DNA of 64,000 nucleotides, taken from an uncultured Christensenellaceae bacterium (GTDB lineage: Bacteria > Bacillota > Clostridia > Christensenellales > Borkfalkiaceae). The notes under the pieces were generated by a model. The model saw nothing but the letters and a program-made list of their open reading frames with translations, was not told where the DNA came from and did no database searches. The stretch's first letter is position 1. The number at the start of each line of letters is the position of its first letter. Below are positions 7,595-14,399 of this stretch, in pieces. The stretch covers positions 124,001-188,000 of the forward strand of contig CAJUSA010000001.1 of the NCBI GenBank assembly GCA_910589015.1, read 5' to 3'. Position numbers and translations under genes: made by a program.

Positions 7595-8052
7595 TATTTC
7601 GCCTCCGTGCCGTTACGTTCAAAAACCGCCTTAATGATTGCGTCGCCGATATAGCCCTTGACTTCCTGCCCGACAAGGTCTTTAACCTTTTTATTAATAG
7701 CCTTCATATAATCGTAAACCGCGTCTTTGAGTTCGTATATTGCGGCGTCGACTTGCTTTTTTACCATTTCGTTGATTGCGCCCATATTGTTTTTGTACGT
7801 TTCCGCAATCGCCGTTTTGACCGCGTCGTAAAGCGTTTTTTTGAATACGCCGCCGTTGCGGTAAGTGTAACTATCTTTTTGTAATTCGTTATCAAACGAC
7901 TTTATTATTTCGTCGGTTTTGCGGGTAAGTTCGGCGGCAAATTTCTTTTGCGTGATGTCGCGGGCTTGCTTGACCGCTTCCGCCGTAAGTACGTCGGTCA
8001 ACTGCTTTGTGATTTCTTTCGAGTCAATCGAAAAATTTATTTTTGTTTTCAC
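7594..8052 (-). CDS. Hypothetical coiled-coil phage protein, GTG start
   Basis: The start is GTG 8052, directly after the stop of the upstream gene and 6 bases from GGAGGTG; longer versions of the frame run backward into that gene. The 152-aa product is Lys/Glu/Ala-rich with heptad-like hydrophobic spacing (AVKQARDITQKKFAAELT, MGAINEMVKKQVDAAIYEL, MKAINKKVKDLVGQEVKG) and is probably mostly helical. No family is recognised. It may be a scaffold or single-strand-binding accessory of the replication module, but that is a guess from position only. Confidence 0.65.
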   Translation of the reverse strand: MKTKINFSIDSKEITKQLTDVLTAEAVKQARDITQKKFAAELTRKTDEIIKSFDNELQKDSYTYRNGGVFKKTLYDAVKTAIAETYKNNMGAINEMVKKQVDAAIYELKDAVYDYMKAINKKVKDLVGQEVKGYIGDAIIKAVFERNGTEAK

Positions 8053-8053
8053 A

Positions 8054-8557
8054 TTACACCTCCACGCGTGCGCCGTCGGAATAGGCGAGCGAGATAACGA
8101 TTGCGCCCTTGCTGTTTGTGGATATTGCAACCTTCACGCGCCCGCAATTCAAGTTTGCTTTTGCGACCTGCTCGTCAAGCACGGCAACGCCGCAATTAAA
8201 TAAAAGGTCGTAAAGCGCGTCCGTGTATTCCACGCCGCGCTCTTTGGTAAAGTACGGGCGAATATCGTCAAGGGCTTTGCGCAATTTATTGATGTTTTTC
8301 TCGCGCTTTTCCGCTTTTTCGATTTCCGCTTGATATTCACGGGCGCGGTCGCAATCGCATTTACGCGTCGCCGCTTCGTTCGCCGCTTCCGCGCTTGCGT
8401 ATTTTTCGACGGGGAGCGTTTGCTTGCCGCAAAAACGGCAAGTCGGGTAAAAAGTAGGGGAGTCGGCGGTTTCGCCGCCCTGCGTGGGCGCGTGGCGGGT
8501 CAGTGCTTCCGCCGCGTCATAATCGGGCATATAGCCATTTAAGGGGTTGTTTTTCAT
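8054..8557 (-). CDS. Hypothetical zinc-finger phage protein
   Basis: Not recognised as a named family. Residues about 40-70 hold CRFCGKQ and, 26 residues on, KCDCDRA, a plausible zinc site. A Lys/Glu-rich helix follows (YQAEIEKAEKREKNINKL), then a C-terminal domain with beta character (VKVAISTNSKGAIVISLAYS). A GGAGGT site lies before ATG 8557, and the start overlaps the small Cys-rich gene upstream as ATGA. Confidence 0.65.
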   Translation of the reverse strand: MKNNPLNGYMPDYDAAEALTRHAPTQGGETADSPTFYPTCRFCGKQTLPVEKYASAEAANEAATRKCDCDRAREYQAEIEKAEKREKNINKLRKALDDIRPYFTKERGVEYTDALYDLLFNCGVAVLDEQVAKANLNCGRVKVAISTNSKGAIVISLAYSDGARVEV

Positions 8558-8727
8558 AATAGATTACCTCCGTTTAATTTTTGTTGTTGTTTCGTGCAAT
8601 TCCCTTTGCATTTGCCGACGGGTACGCGACACGTCAAGCAATAGTCGGGTGCGGGGTCTTTCGGTTTTTTGGTCGCCGCTTTGATTGCCTTTGCGGGGCG
8701 GGCGGTGTGGTTGTTCGGTTTTTTCAT
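8554..8727 (-). CDS. Small Cys-rich protein (57 aa)
   Basis: This frame is short but well supported: GGAGGTATAT precedes ATG 8727, and its TGA overlaps the next ATG as ATGA. The first 28 residues are basic and Pro/Ala/Lys-rich; the rest carries YCLTCRVPVGKCKGNC, a Cys-x2-Cys-x6-Cys-x3-Cys set that would bind one zinc. Function is unknown. Confidence 0.65.
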   Translation of the reverse strand: MKKPNNHTARPAKAIKAATKKPKDPAPDYCLTCRVPVGKCKGNCTKQQQKLNGGNLL

Positions 8728-8739
8728 ATATACCTCCGT

Positions 8740-8994
8740 TTAATTTTTGTTTGATGTAAATTTTATTTTTTGCGGCGGAAAATCAATATAATAATGTTTC
8801 TTGTTCGGGTCGCTTCCGTTGTTGTTGCACCCTTTTACCGAGCAACAACCGCAAGCCGTACCGCCGTCGTCGATGTTGTTTGCGATTTTGTGCTTGTATT
8901 TTTTTGCGCAACTTTCGCAAATTTCCGCCCAAATACCGCCGTCGTCTTGCGTATATTCGTCAAATACAATGCCTTCGTAAATCAAGTTTTCCAT
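8740..8994 (-). CDS. Cys-rich hypothetical protein (84 aa)
   Basis: The product begins MENLIYEGIVFDEYTQDDGG and has CESCAKKYKHK plus CGCCSVKGCN, six cysteines in total, suggesting a zinc-stabilised domain; the C-terminus (HYYIDFPPQKI) is aromatic. The ATG is one base after the stop of the methyltransferase frame upstream, and GGAGGATAG lies rather far (about 13 bases) upstream, so translation probably depends on coupling. Similar small 'DDGG.WxEIC..C' proteins occur in Clostridia phages; no role is known to me. Confidence 0.6.
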   Translation of the reverse strand: MENLIYEGIVFDEYTQDDGGIWAEICESCAKKYKHKIANNIDDGGTACGCCSVKGCNNNGSDPNKKHYYIDFPPQKIKFTSNKN

Positions 8995-8995
8995 T

Positions 8996-9859
8996 TTAAC
9001 TTTCTATCCTCCAATCGTCGGCTCGTAACGCAAACGCGTCGCCGTGTTGTATTATGTCGGGGTAATTGCTGTTTGCTATTGTCATAGCGTATTTGTCGAT
9101 TTCGTATGCGTGATATTGCACGTTTCTAAAACCTAATTTATCAAGGCAATAACGCCCCGTGCCGATACCGTCATACATCGACAAAACCAAAAGGGGAGTG
9201 TCTTTTGAAAACGAATTGAGCCGTTTTTGCAATATGTGAATAATTACTTCAGCCGTCCAACCGTTACCGAGTCCCTTGTAAGCCTGCGCGTTCGATACCG
9301 CGCGGCAATAGTTATCGGGCATTGTTTGTAAGCGGCAACATTCATTTACGGACAATTTTCGTATAATGTAGAGTCCGTCGGGTGCTTTGAACGGATAAGA
9401 TTTGCCGTTAATAATTATTTGTTGATTTTTTACTTGATAGGTCGGACGAGTTTCGTTTTTGTCGGCACGTTCAACAATACCCGTTGCGCCTAATTGTCCG
9501 TTTGTTGTTATATCGCATAAAAAATCACGTTGACCGCTATGCGAATATGCCGCCCGAAGGCAACGTGCTTTATCGGTTTGCCGAGTTCCGCACGGTATAG
9601 GTTGCAAAACTAAATTATTGTGTTCGTATTTGCTCGCTGTTACGGTAGGGGCTTTATCGGTCTTTATTCTGCCGCTATTATAGCCGTGCGGTAATTGATG
9701 TATCGCCGCCGCATTGTAGTCTAAAATATCGCGTAAAATTATGCCTCTATCGGAAGGCAAAGGCACGTCGCCGCAATTATGGACGTAAAACCTTTCTCTA
9801 TGTTGCGCCGATACAAGCGCGGAGTCTATTTCAATATAACGTGCGCCCGTATCTTGCAT
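8996..9859 (-). CDS. Cytosine-5 DNA methyltransferase, second part (frameshifted, permuted)
   Basis: This frame is not a complete enzyme. It opens in the region after motif VI and carries ALVSAQHRERFYVHN (motif VIII), a probable target-recognition stretch, RKLSVNECCRLQTMPDNY (motif IX) and LGNGWTAEV (motif X). It then continues into LLVLSMYDGIGTG (motif I, about 222-235), YEIDKYAMTIAN (II) and HGDAFALRADDW (III). So the SAM-binding start of a normal C5 enzyme sits at the C-terminus. Motif IV with the catalytic Pro-Cys lies in the preceding frame (9826-10089), one frame away. No ribosome site precedes ATG 9859. Either a 1-base indel in the T-run near 9858-9865, or a programmed -1 shift, or a two-chain enzyme is possible. 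Confidence 0.75.
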   Translation of the reverse strand: MQDTGARYIEIDSALVSAQHRERFYVHNCGDVPLPSDRGIILRDILDYNAAAIHQLPHGYNSGRIKTDKAPTVTASKYEHNNLVLQPIPCGTRQTDKARCLRAAYSHSGQRDFLCDITTNGQLGATGIVERADKNETRPTYQVKNQQIIINGKSYPFKAPDGLYIIRKLSVNECCRLQTMPDNYCRAVSNAQAYKGLGNGWTAEVIIHILQKRLNSFSKDTPLLVLSMYDGIGTGRYCLDKLGFRNVQYHAYEIDKYAMTIANSNYPDIIQHGDAFALRADDWRIES

Positions 9860-10089
9860 AAAAACGTGCCGTCGTAAACCGATAACTCGTTGCGTATTTG
9901 TTGTTTAATAGCGGGTGCGGCGGACTTGTTATTTTCATATAGGAATATATCGGGGTTAAATTTCTTTTTTGCGATAAGGTAATTTTTGAACAACTCCCAA
10001 CCAACGCCCGACGCTTCGGTTTCGCGTTTGTCCGCTTTTGCTATGCTCCAATATGTACAAGGCGAGCCGCCAAGTAGTATTTTTATCAA
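9826..10089 (-). CDS. Cytosine-5 DNA methyltransferase, first part (catalytic loop)
   Basis: The frame starts at TTG 10089 (AGGAGG six bases upstream, overlapping the upstream TGA as TTGA). It begins MIKILLGGSPCTYWSIA, the motif IV of C5-cytosine methyltransferases with catalytic Cys11, and continues to DIFLYENNKSA (motif VI, Glu-Asn). After IRNELSVYDG the frame drifts into a non-homologous 13-residue tail and stops, whereas the expected continuation is found in the -1 frame (8996-9859). Together the two parts give about 360 aa with motif order IV-VI-VIII-TRD-IX-X-I-II-III, a circular permutation; the closest match in character is the DNMT3-like group (GGSPC...FLYEN, VLS.YDGI.TG). Confidence 0.75.
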   Translation of the reverse strand: MIKILLGGSPCTYWSIAKADKRETEASGVGWELFKNYLIAKKKFNPDIFLYENNKSAAPAIKQQIRNELSVYDGTFLCKIRAHVILK

Positions 10090-10814
10090 TTTGCGCCTCC
10101 TGTGATGTCAAATATAGATACTTGCGAACGCACCGCGTCGAGCCATTGCGTCCCGTCGCGGTATTCGTCGGGGTCTAATTCAAACGCGATATAATCACGT
10201 TGTAACCGATACGCCGCAACCGCCGTCGAGCAACTGCCCGCAAATGCGTCAAGTATTAAATCGCCCGTGCGGGTGTGTTGCTGTATAATGCGCGATAATA
10301 GGTCGGTCGGCTTTTGGTTTTGGTGTATTTGTTTGTCGCCTGTAACCTTGCCGTATCGCCATATATCGTCGTATCGAGGCATTTCGGCGTTGAACGGGGC
10401 GCGACCTTTGTTTGCGTATATAATGATTTCGTAACGTTTGCCGTACTGCGCTTCGAGGTCGCCCGCCGTGTGGTTGCCTTTATCCCATATAATGAGATTT
10501 TTAATTGTAAAAAATCTTTCGACCTGCTGTTTGAAAAAATCGACCTTGTCGCTTCCGCAAAACATATAAAGCGGGGTGTTGTCTTTCATTACGTCGAATA
10601 AAAGGGGGACGAGGTCTATAATCAACTGCGGGTCGGTATCGCCTTTAATCGCCTTGCAAAATTTGTGTTGCTTGTCCTGCCGTCGGTGGGTTTTATAGTC
10701 TATCAAATAGGGCGGGTCGGTTATCACGCAATCGACGCGTAACCCCTGCGCAATCATTTGACGCAACCCGTCGAGGCAATTCATATTGTAAACGTGATTG
10801 CGTTCGAGGGTCAT
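10086..10814 (-). CDS. Site-specific DNA methyltransferase, beta class
   Basis: DPPY occurs early (CVITDPPYLIDY, 29-40) and the SAM site late (LILDAFAGSCST, 187-198), with QNQKPTDLLSRII between: the order of beta-class amino-methyltransferases such as CcrM/HinfI-type enzymes, which methylate adenine N6 or cytosine N4. The protein is 242 aa, short for the class, and lacks the extra C-terminal domain of CcrM. No restriction endonuclease is adjacent. It starts right after the upstream TGA (TGAATG) behind a long G-run. With the Dam-like and C5 enzymes this element encodes three different DNA methylases. Confidence 0.9.
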   Translation of the reverse strand: MTLERNHVYNMNCLDGLRQMIAQGLRVDCVITDPPYLIDYKTHRRQDKQHKFCKAIKGDTDPQLIIDLVPLLFDVMKDNTPLYMFCGSDKVDFFKQQVERFFTIKNLIIWDKGNHTAGDLEAQYGKRYEIIIYANKGRAPFNAEMPRYDDIWRYGKVTGDKQIHQNQKPTDLLSRIIQQHTRTGDLILDAFAGSCSTAVAAYRLQRDYIAFELDPDEYRDGTQWLDAVRSQVSIFDITGGAN

Positions 10815-11117
10815 TCAATACCCCCCCCCGCAAGAATAGCCGCCGCCGCGTTTTGCGTCCTTAATCAGCCGCCGCGCCAAGTAGTAAAACTCGTTATACA
10901 AACAAAGTTGCCGTTTGCAACGCTTAAATGTTTTTACGACTTGTCGGCGCGGCGCGTCGACTGTGCAAAGAAAACGAATATACTCCGCCTTGCTTTCTTC
11001 GTGCGCCCAATCAAAGTCGCGGTTTATATTCAAGGCGTTAAACGCTGTAAATTGCGTATGTAACTTTTTTTCGGGGTGTTTGCGTGTATATAGTACAAAT
11101 TTCAAAATTGCGTCCAT
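10815..11117 (-). CDS. Hypothetical phage protein (100 aa)
   Basis: The start is set at ATG 11117 because AAGGAGG lies 6 bases upstream; the frame extends further but over the neighbouring gene. The product is basic and aromatic (MDAILKFVLYTRKHPEKK, FKRCKRQLCLYNEFYYLARR), largely helical in appearance, and ends in a Gly-rich tail encoded partly by a run of G residues. Homopolymer length there makes the last residues uncertain. No family recognised. Confidence 0.6.
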   Translation of the reverse strand: MDAILKFVLYTRKHPEKKLHTQFTAFNALNINRDFDWAHEESKAEYIRFLCTVDAPRRQVVKTFKRCKRQLCLYNEFYYLARRLIKDAKRGGGYSCGGGY

Positions 11118-11118
11118 T

Positions 11119-11505
11119 TTAACCTCCTTCCGCCGCTTCCGCCGCTTCGTATAAATCGGCGTAATAATCGCCCGTGTCGGGGTCGGGATATGTCGGGGCG
11201 GGTTTTCGTTCGGGCGGGGTGGTAGTAGTGGAGTCGGCGGGTTTTGGTTTCCGCGCTTCGTTTGCGTGGGTACACGTTGCAAAATGCGATATGTAACCTT
11301 CGCCGTCGGGTATCGGCGTTAATATGCCGCCGCCCTTAATAACCGATACGCGGACAACCTTGCCTTCGGGCGTAACGACAACGTCTTTGCCGCCGTGCGT
11401 GTTCGCGTATTGTACCGCATTTGCGTCGCAAGGCATTGACCGCCCGTTTTGCGTCTTTATCCACACAATAGGCGCACCGCAAAATTTACATTTGACAACT
11501 TTCAT
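11119..11505 (-). CDS. Zinc-ribbon-like phage protein
   Basis: From ATG 11505 (GGGAGC upstream) the product reads MKVVKCKFCGAPIVWIKTQN then GRSMPCDANAV, GYISHFATCTHANE and a Pro/Thr-rich tail. CxxCG..I.W..T.nGk.MPcD.. and a distal C/H pair is a pattern often seen in short phage proteins of unknown function, with the Cys and His residues placed to bind zinc. The acidic tail (DYYADLYEAAEAAEGG) is low-complexity. Function unknown. Confidence 0.65.
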   Translation of the reverse strand: MKVVKCKFCGAPIVWIKTQNGRSMPCDANAVQYANTHGGKDVVVTPEGKVVRVSVIKGGGILTPIPDGEGYISHFATCTHANEARKPKPADSTTTTPPERKPAPTYPDPDTGDYYADLYEAAEAAEGG

Positions 11506-11509
11506 AATA

Positions 11510-12136
11510 TCAATGCTCCCGTATGGTTTTGATGTCCGACGCATAAAAACGAATACGGCGCGAGGGCGTTTCAACGTAATAGTGGGTTATCGGTGCGCCG
11601 TTGTCGGTTATAATAATTTGCCTATGAAAAAAACCCGCCGCCACCGAGCCGTCGACAAACTTTATAAAAACCGACTTGCCGATAAGGGCGTTTATTTTTT
11701 CGTCGGGTTGCGCCGCTTCCTGTATGCTTTTAACGTGAGATTTCTTAAAGTGAATTTCGCCGTCCTCGCGGTCAAGCCAATACCCGCGAATTTGCGCATT
11801 ATTCGCGTCGGGGTTTTTCGTGTAGGTTGCGAGCGTGTCTTTATGCAATACGCCGACTTCGATGTCGCCGTCGTATGAGTCGACAAATTCAACCTCAACC
11901 AATTTGCCGACAAGCGCGTTAAATTTGCCGCTTTCGGTGCGTTGTAACGGCTTTGATGTGATGTTATCCGCCGCCGCGATTATAGCCGCGTTTTGTGCGG
12001 CAAGGGCGCGGGCGGGTACAACGACGGCGATATTGCAAGGGTCGCAACATACGCCCGAATTACTAACGGGGACGGGGTTATTCCCGTACCCAACAAAAGG
12101 CTTGCCGCATATACAACAAATTTTTATATCGTTCAT
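11510..12136 (-). CDS. Zinc-finger protein with duplicated beta-barrel-like domain
   Basis: Residues 1-35 hold a zinc finger (CCICGKPF, VCCDPCNIAVV). After an Ala-rich helix come two copies of one domain: KFNALVGKLVEVEFVDSYDG ... IHFKKSHVKSIQE (about 70-140) and KINALIGKSVFIKFVDGSVA ... IRFYASDIKTIRE (about 147-205). The repeated ALxGKxVxxxFVD opening, a central Y/W strand, and a closing 'xxFxxsxxKxIxE' suggest a small Sm/SH3-like barrel in tandem, but I do not recognise the family. GGAGGCGCAAA precedes ATG 12136, and the start overlaps the upstream stop as ATGA. Confidence 0.65.
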   Translation of the reverse strand: MNDIKICCICGKPFVGYGNNPVPVSNSGVCCDPCNIAVVVPARALAAQNAAIIAAADNITSKPLQRTESGKFNALVGKLVEVEFVDSYDGDIEVGVLHKDTLATYTKNPDANNAQIRGYWLDREDGEIHFKKSHVKSIQEAAQPDEKINALIGKSVFIKFVDGSVAAGFFHRQIIITDNGAPITHYYVETPSRRIRFYASDIKTIREH

Positions 12137-12369
12137 TTTGCGCCTCCGTTCTTTTTCTTAAAGTAAGCCCGCCAACATACCGCAAAATCACGGCGGCACG
12201 GTTTCCCGCGATGTGCGGGGCATATTGTTTTTGATAATTCGTCTTGATACATATTGCGCGGGCAAATACGGCAAGCGTATTTGTGCATTTCTTTTGATAT
12301 TTCGATTATTGCATTTACGTCGTCGCCGCATTTGCGGACGCGTTCTTGTAATTCGGCAACTAAATTCAT
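12133..12369 (-). CDS. Cys-rich hypothetical protein (78 aa)
   Basis: An N-terminal helix (MNLVAELQERVRKCGDDVNA) is followed by CRICPRN, a second Cys at TICPAHRGKPCRR and VCWRAYFKKKNGG. Six cysteines with a His suggest a metal site. GGAGGCGCACA lies before ATG 12369 and the start overlaps the PAPS-reductase-like gene as ATGA. No family recognised. Confidence 0.6.
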   Translation of the reverse strand: MNLVAELQERVRKCGDDVNAIIEISKEMHKYACRICPRNMYQDELSKTICPAHRGKPCRRDFAVCWRAYFKKKNGGAK

Positions 12370-13403
12370 TGTGCGCCTCCGTCGAAGTAGTCAAATAAAT
12401 TCATTTGATTATCGGGTGCGCCTGTTTTGTGCTTCTTTACAAATTCGCGGTATTTGCGGGTGTAGTCGTAACTTTTGCCGAATATAGCGCAAACGGCTTT
12501 GTAAAGTTTCGGCTCGTATTGCTGTATGATGTTTAACTCGTTTTCAAAGTCGCTCCCGAACGGGCAACCCGCGCAACCCGTCCGCCGCAAGCCGTATTTT
12601 GTATAACAATCGGAGTGTATGATGTTATACGTCGTTTCGTAATGCGCTTTGTCCTTATCCGTAAACCACCATATCGGGCGGTATGTGTCGATACGATAAC
12701 CGACCCCTTCGGTAAAGCACGTCCCGATTGCAACCGTCCGAACGCCGCCTTCGGCTTTGCGCAAGCCTAACACGTTGAGGTCAATGTCGTTTTCGCGTTC
12801 GTACTTTTTCGCGTTATCCTTTTTTGCGCCGTTGCAACATTCGGGCGATATAAGGAAGTCGGGCGGGTTTTCGGTCATAAACTCCTTCAGCATAAAAAAT
12901 CGACTTATGCTGTACGCCGATTTGTCGCCGTTGATGTTACACCACCAACGCAACGCGCCTTTGCAATTCGGGTATTTTTCGAGTAGTTCGTCAAATTCCT
13001 TTGCACCGTCGCCCGCGAAGTCAAAGCCGTGCTTTTGTAGGCGGTTTATCATTTCCGACGTGTACTTGCTTAAAAACGGTACGCCGTATTTTTTGCACCC
13101 GTTCGGGACGGGCGTTATCGCGCGGCGGCGTTCAATTTTGATGTTGTATTTTTGCTCTAAATAAAGCAAGTGCCGTTTTGTCGCTTCGTATTCAATGCCT
13201 GTATCGAAAAATACAAAATGCACGTCGCATTTATAGTCGTGGTATCGGGCGGCAAGCACACGCAAAACAAAGTCAAGTATTATGTCGCTATCCGAGCCGC
13301 CGCTTATTGATACCATAACTTTACGATGTAAAAAGAGGTGTCGCTCGCATTTGAAAAATGCGTCAAGTTCGGCAAGGTTTTTTATTTCGTCGTGTGCCGT
13401 CAT
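12366..13403 (-). CDS. PAPS-reductase-family PP-loop protein
   Basis: The PP-loop MVSISGGSDSDIILDF (30-45) binds and activates ATP or a sulfo-nucleotide; HFVFFDTGIEYEAT (62-75) is the next conserved strand of the adenine nucleotide alpha-hydrolase fold. LRWWCNINGD and a CAGCPFG pair (277-283) are further family features. Phage members of this family are distinct from cysteine-pathway CysH: they lack the C-terminal redox CxxC tail of true sulfate assimilation enzymes. Related PP-loop proteins include DndC (DNA phosphorothioation). Given three methylases in the same operon, nucleic-acid modification is a reasonable inference, not shown. The gene overlaps both neighbours as ATGA. Confidence 0.8.
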   Translation of the reverse strand: MTAHDEIKNLAELDAFFKCERHLFLHRKVMVSISGGSDSDIILDFVLRVLAARYHDYKCDVHFVFFDTGIEYEATKRHLLYLEQKYNIKIERRRAITPVPNGCKKYGVPFLSKYTSEMINRLQKHGFDFAGDGAKEFDELLEKYPNCKGALRWWCNINGDKSAYSISRFFMLKEFMTENPPDFLISPECCNGAKKDNAKKYERENDIDLNVLGLRKAEGGVRTVAIGTCFTEGVGYRIDTYRPIWWFTDKDKAHYETTYNIIHSDCYTKYGLRRTGCAGCPFGSDFENELNIIQQYEPKLYKAVCAIFGKSYDYTRKYREFVKKHKTGAPDNQMNLFDYFDGGAQ

Positions 13404-13582
13404 TTTTGCGCCAACCTTTCAAGCGGACACCACGCGGGCGAGCCGCCGCCTGCTACAATTATGTCGATTGTTTTATATTGCATAAGTTTACATTTACACG
13501 CGCCGCCGTTATCGTCGGTAGTGCGCGGGTATTTACAATAATTGCACGTTTCGCAACGGTGCGGAGTGGGGGTGGTATTCAT
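13400..13582 (-). CDS. Small Cys-rich protein (60 aa)
   Basis: From ATG 13582 (GGAGGCGGGCAACAT upstream) the product carries HRCETCNYCKYPR, GACKCKLMQ and a C-terminal PAWCPLERL. The WCPL ending after clustered Cys is common among small phage zinc proteins of unknown role. It overlaps both the PAPS-reductase-like gene (ATGA) and the gene upstream. Confidence 0.6.
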   Translation of the reverse strand: MNTTPTPHRCETCNYCKYPRTTDDNGGACKCKLMQYKTIDIIVAGGGSPAWCPLERLAQK

Positions 13583-14034
13583 ATGTTGCCCGCCTCCGAC
13601 CGCCATTTTGCAACAAAGTTTTGCAAGCGTTTTCGTTGCCCGCGCGTGTATGCGTCGTTGTCAAAGTCCTGCATAATATCAAGCAAATTGTCCGCCGCCG
13701 ATACTAACTCCCGCGCGGTAAAAGTGCTTATGTCGCGTTTTTCGCAACGGGCTATTTCGAGGATATTATTTTTTAATTCGTGAATTTTCAAAGCGTGCTT
13801 TAACGCTTCGGACTGCACGGGGACGGTAATGCCGCCGTCGACTGTTTTAACGTAAACTTTTACAACGCCGTTGATTATGCTAATAGCAATCGCCCGTATA
13901 AATGTCGGGTTTTCGTTGATTGCTTTTAAGTATGCGTTTACGGCGGTCGGGTGAGTGATTTGTTCGCCGTTTATAACGACCTTTTCGGGTATGCCAAGCG
14001 TTAAAAACGGGGTTGCGGTTGTTTGGTTGTTCAT
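13579..14034 (-). CDS. Hypothetical phage protein (151 aa)
   Basis: Not recognised. The N-terminal half looks beta-rich (LGIPEKVVINGEQI, VVKVYVKTVDGGITVPV), the C-terminal half helical (HELKNNILEIARCEKRDIS, ADNLLDIMQDFDNDAYTRGQ). AGGAGGACGAA precedes ATG 14034. It sits second in the operon after the RHH protein. Confidence 0.6.
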   Translation of the reverse strand: MNNQTTATPFLTLGIPEKVVINGEQITHPTAVNAYLKAINENPTFIRAIAISIINGVVKVYVKTVDGGITVPVQSEALKHALKIHELKNNILEIARCEKRDISTFTARELVSAADNLLDIMQDFDNDAYTRGQRKRLQNFVAKWRSEAGNI

Positions 14035-14046
14035 TTCGTCCTCCTG

Positions 14047-14223
14047 TTAATCGTCGTTGCGTTTCTTTGCGTACTCGGTGCAAGCGGCTCGCAAAATATC
14101 GCTTAACGACAAGTCTTTTTCGGCGGCGATACGCAAAAGCGCGTCGCGGGTGTCTTTGTTGATAAATGCCGTTACGGGTACGCGTTCGGGCTTCGTTTTT
14201 GCGGTTGCGGTTGTTTCCGTCAT
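14047..14223 (-). CDS. Ribbon-helix-helix DNA-binding protein (58 aa)
   Basis: The frame begins at ATG 14223 after AAGGAGGTAAACCT and ends TAA at 14047. A Thr/Lys-rich head leads to the strand RVPVTAFIN, then DTRDALLRIAAEK and SLSDILRAACTEYAKK, matching the beta-alpha-alpha plan of CopG/Arc-type repressors. It is the first gene of the minus-strand operon, so autoregulation of that operon is a fair guess. The gene is too short to be found by length alone; the ribosome site and fold make it credible. Confidence 0.7.
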   Translation of the reverse strand: MTETTATAKTKPERVPVTAFINKDTRDALLRIAAEKDLSLSDILRAACTEYAKKRNDD

Positions 14224-14238
14224 AGGTTTACCTCCTTA

Positions 14239-14275
14239 AAAATAAAAAATAGGCTTGTTTTTTTAACAAACCTAT
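14239..14275 (-). terminator. Intrinsic terminator ahead of the phage operon
   Basis: On the minus strand ATAGGTTTGTT pairs with AACAAGCCTAT and is followed by TTTTTTATTTTT. It lies only about 15 bases before the first phage ribosome site, with no room for a promoter in between, so it either shields the operon from outside transcription or works as an attenuator. Confidence 0.7.
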
Positions 14276-14306
14276 TGTAAATCAGCAAATATTCGCAAAG
14301 TCGGGC

Positions 14307-14335
14307 TTGATTTTCTCGCTTTTGTATGTTACAAT
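14307..14335 (+). promoter_or_regulatory. Promoter of the REC/HD-GYP gene
   Basis: TTGATT (14307-14312), 17-base spacer, TACAAT (14330-14335), about 65 bases ahead of the response-regulator start. It marks the chromosomal side of the element boundary. Confidence 0.75.
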
Positions 14336-14399
14336 AAAAAAGTGTAAAAAATTTGTTCACAGCGCGCATGCGTAAGCATATACAAAAGCAGGAGATCTT

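Noticed and set aside
1..14223. Integrase or attachment site for the phage-like element
   Set aside because: No recombinase gene and no direct repeat or tRNA end were seen at the right-hand boundary; the left end is outside the window.
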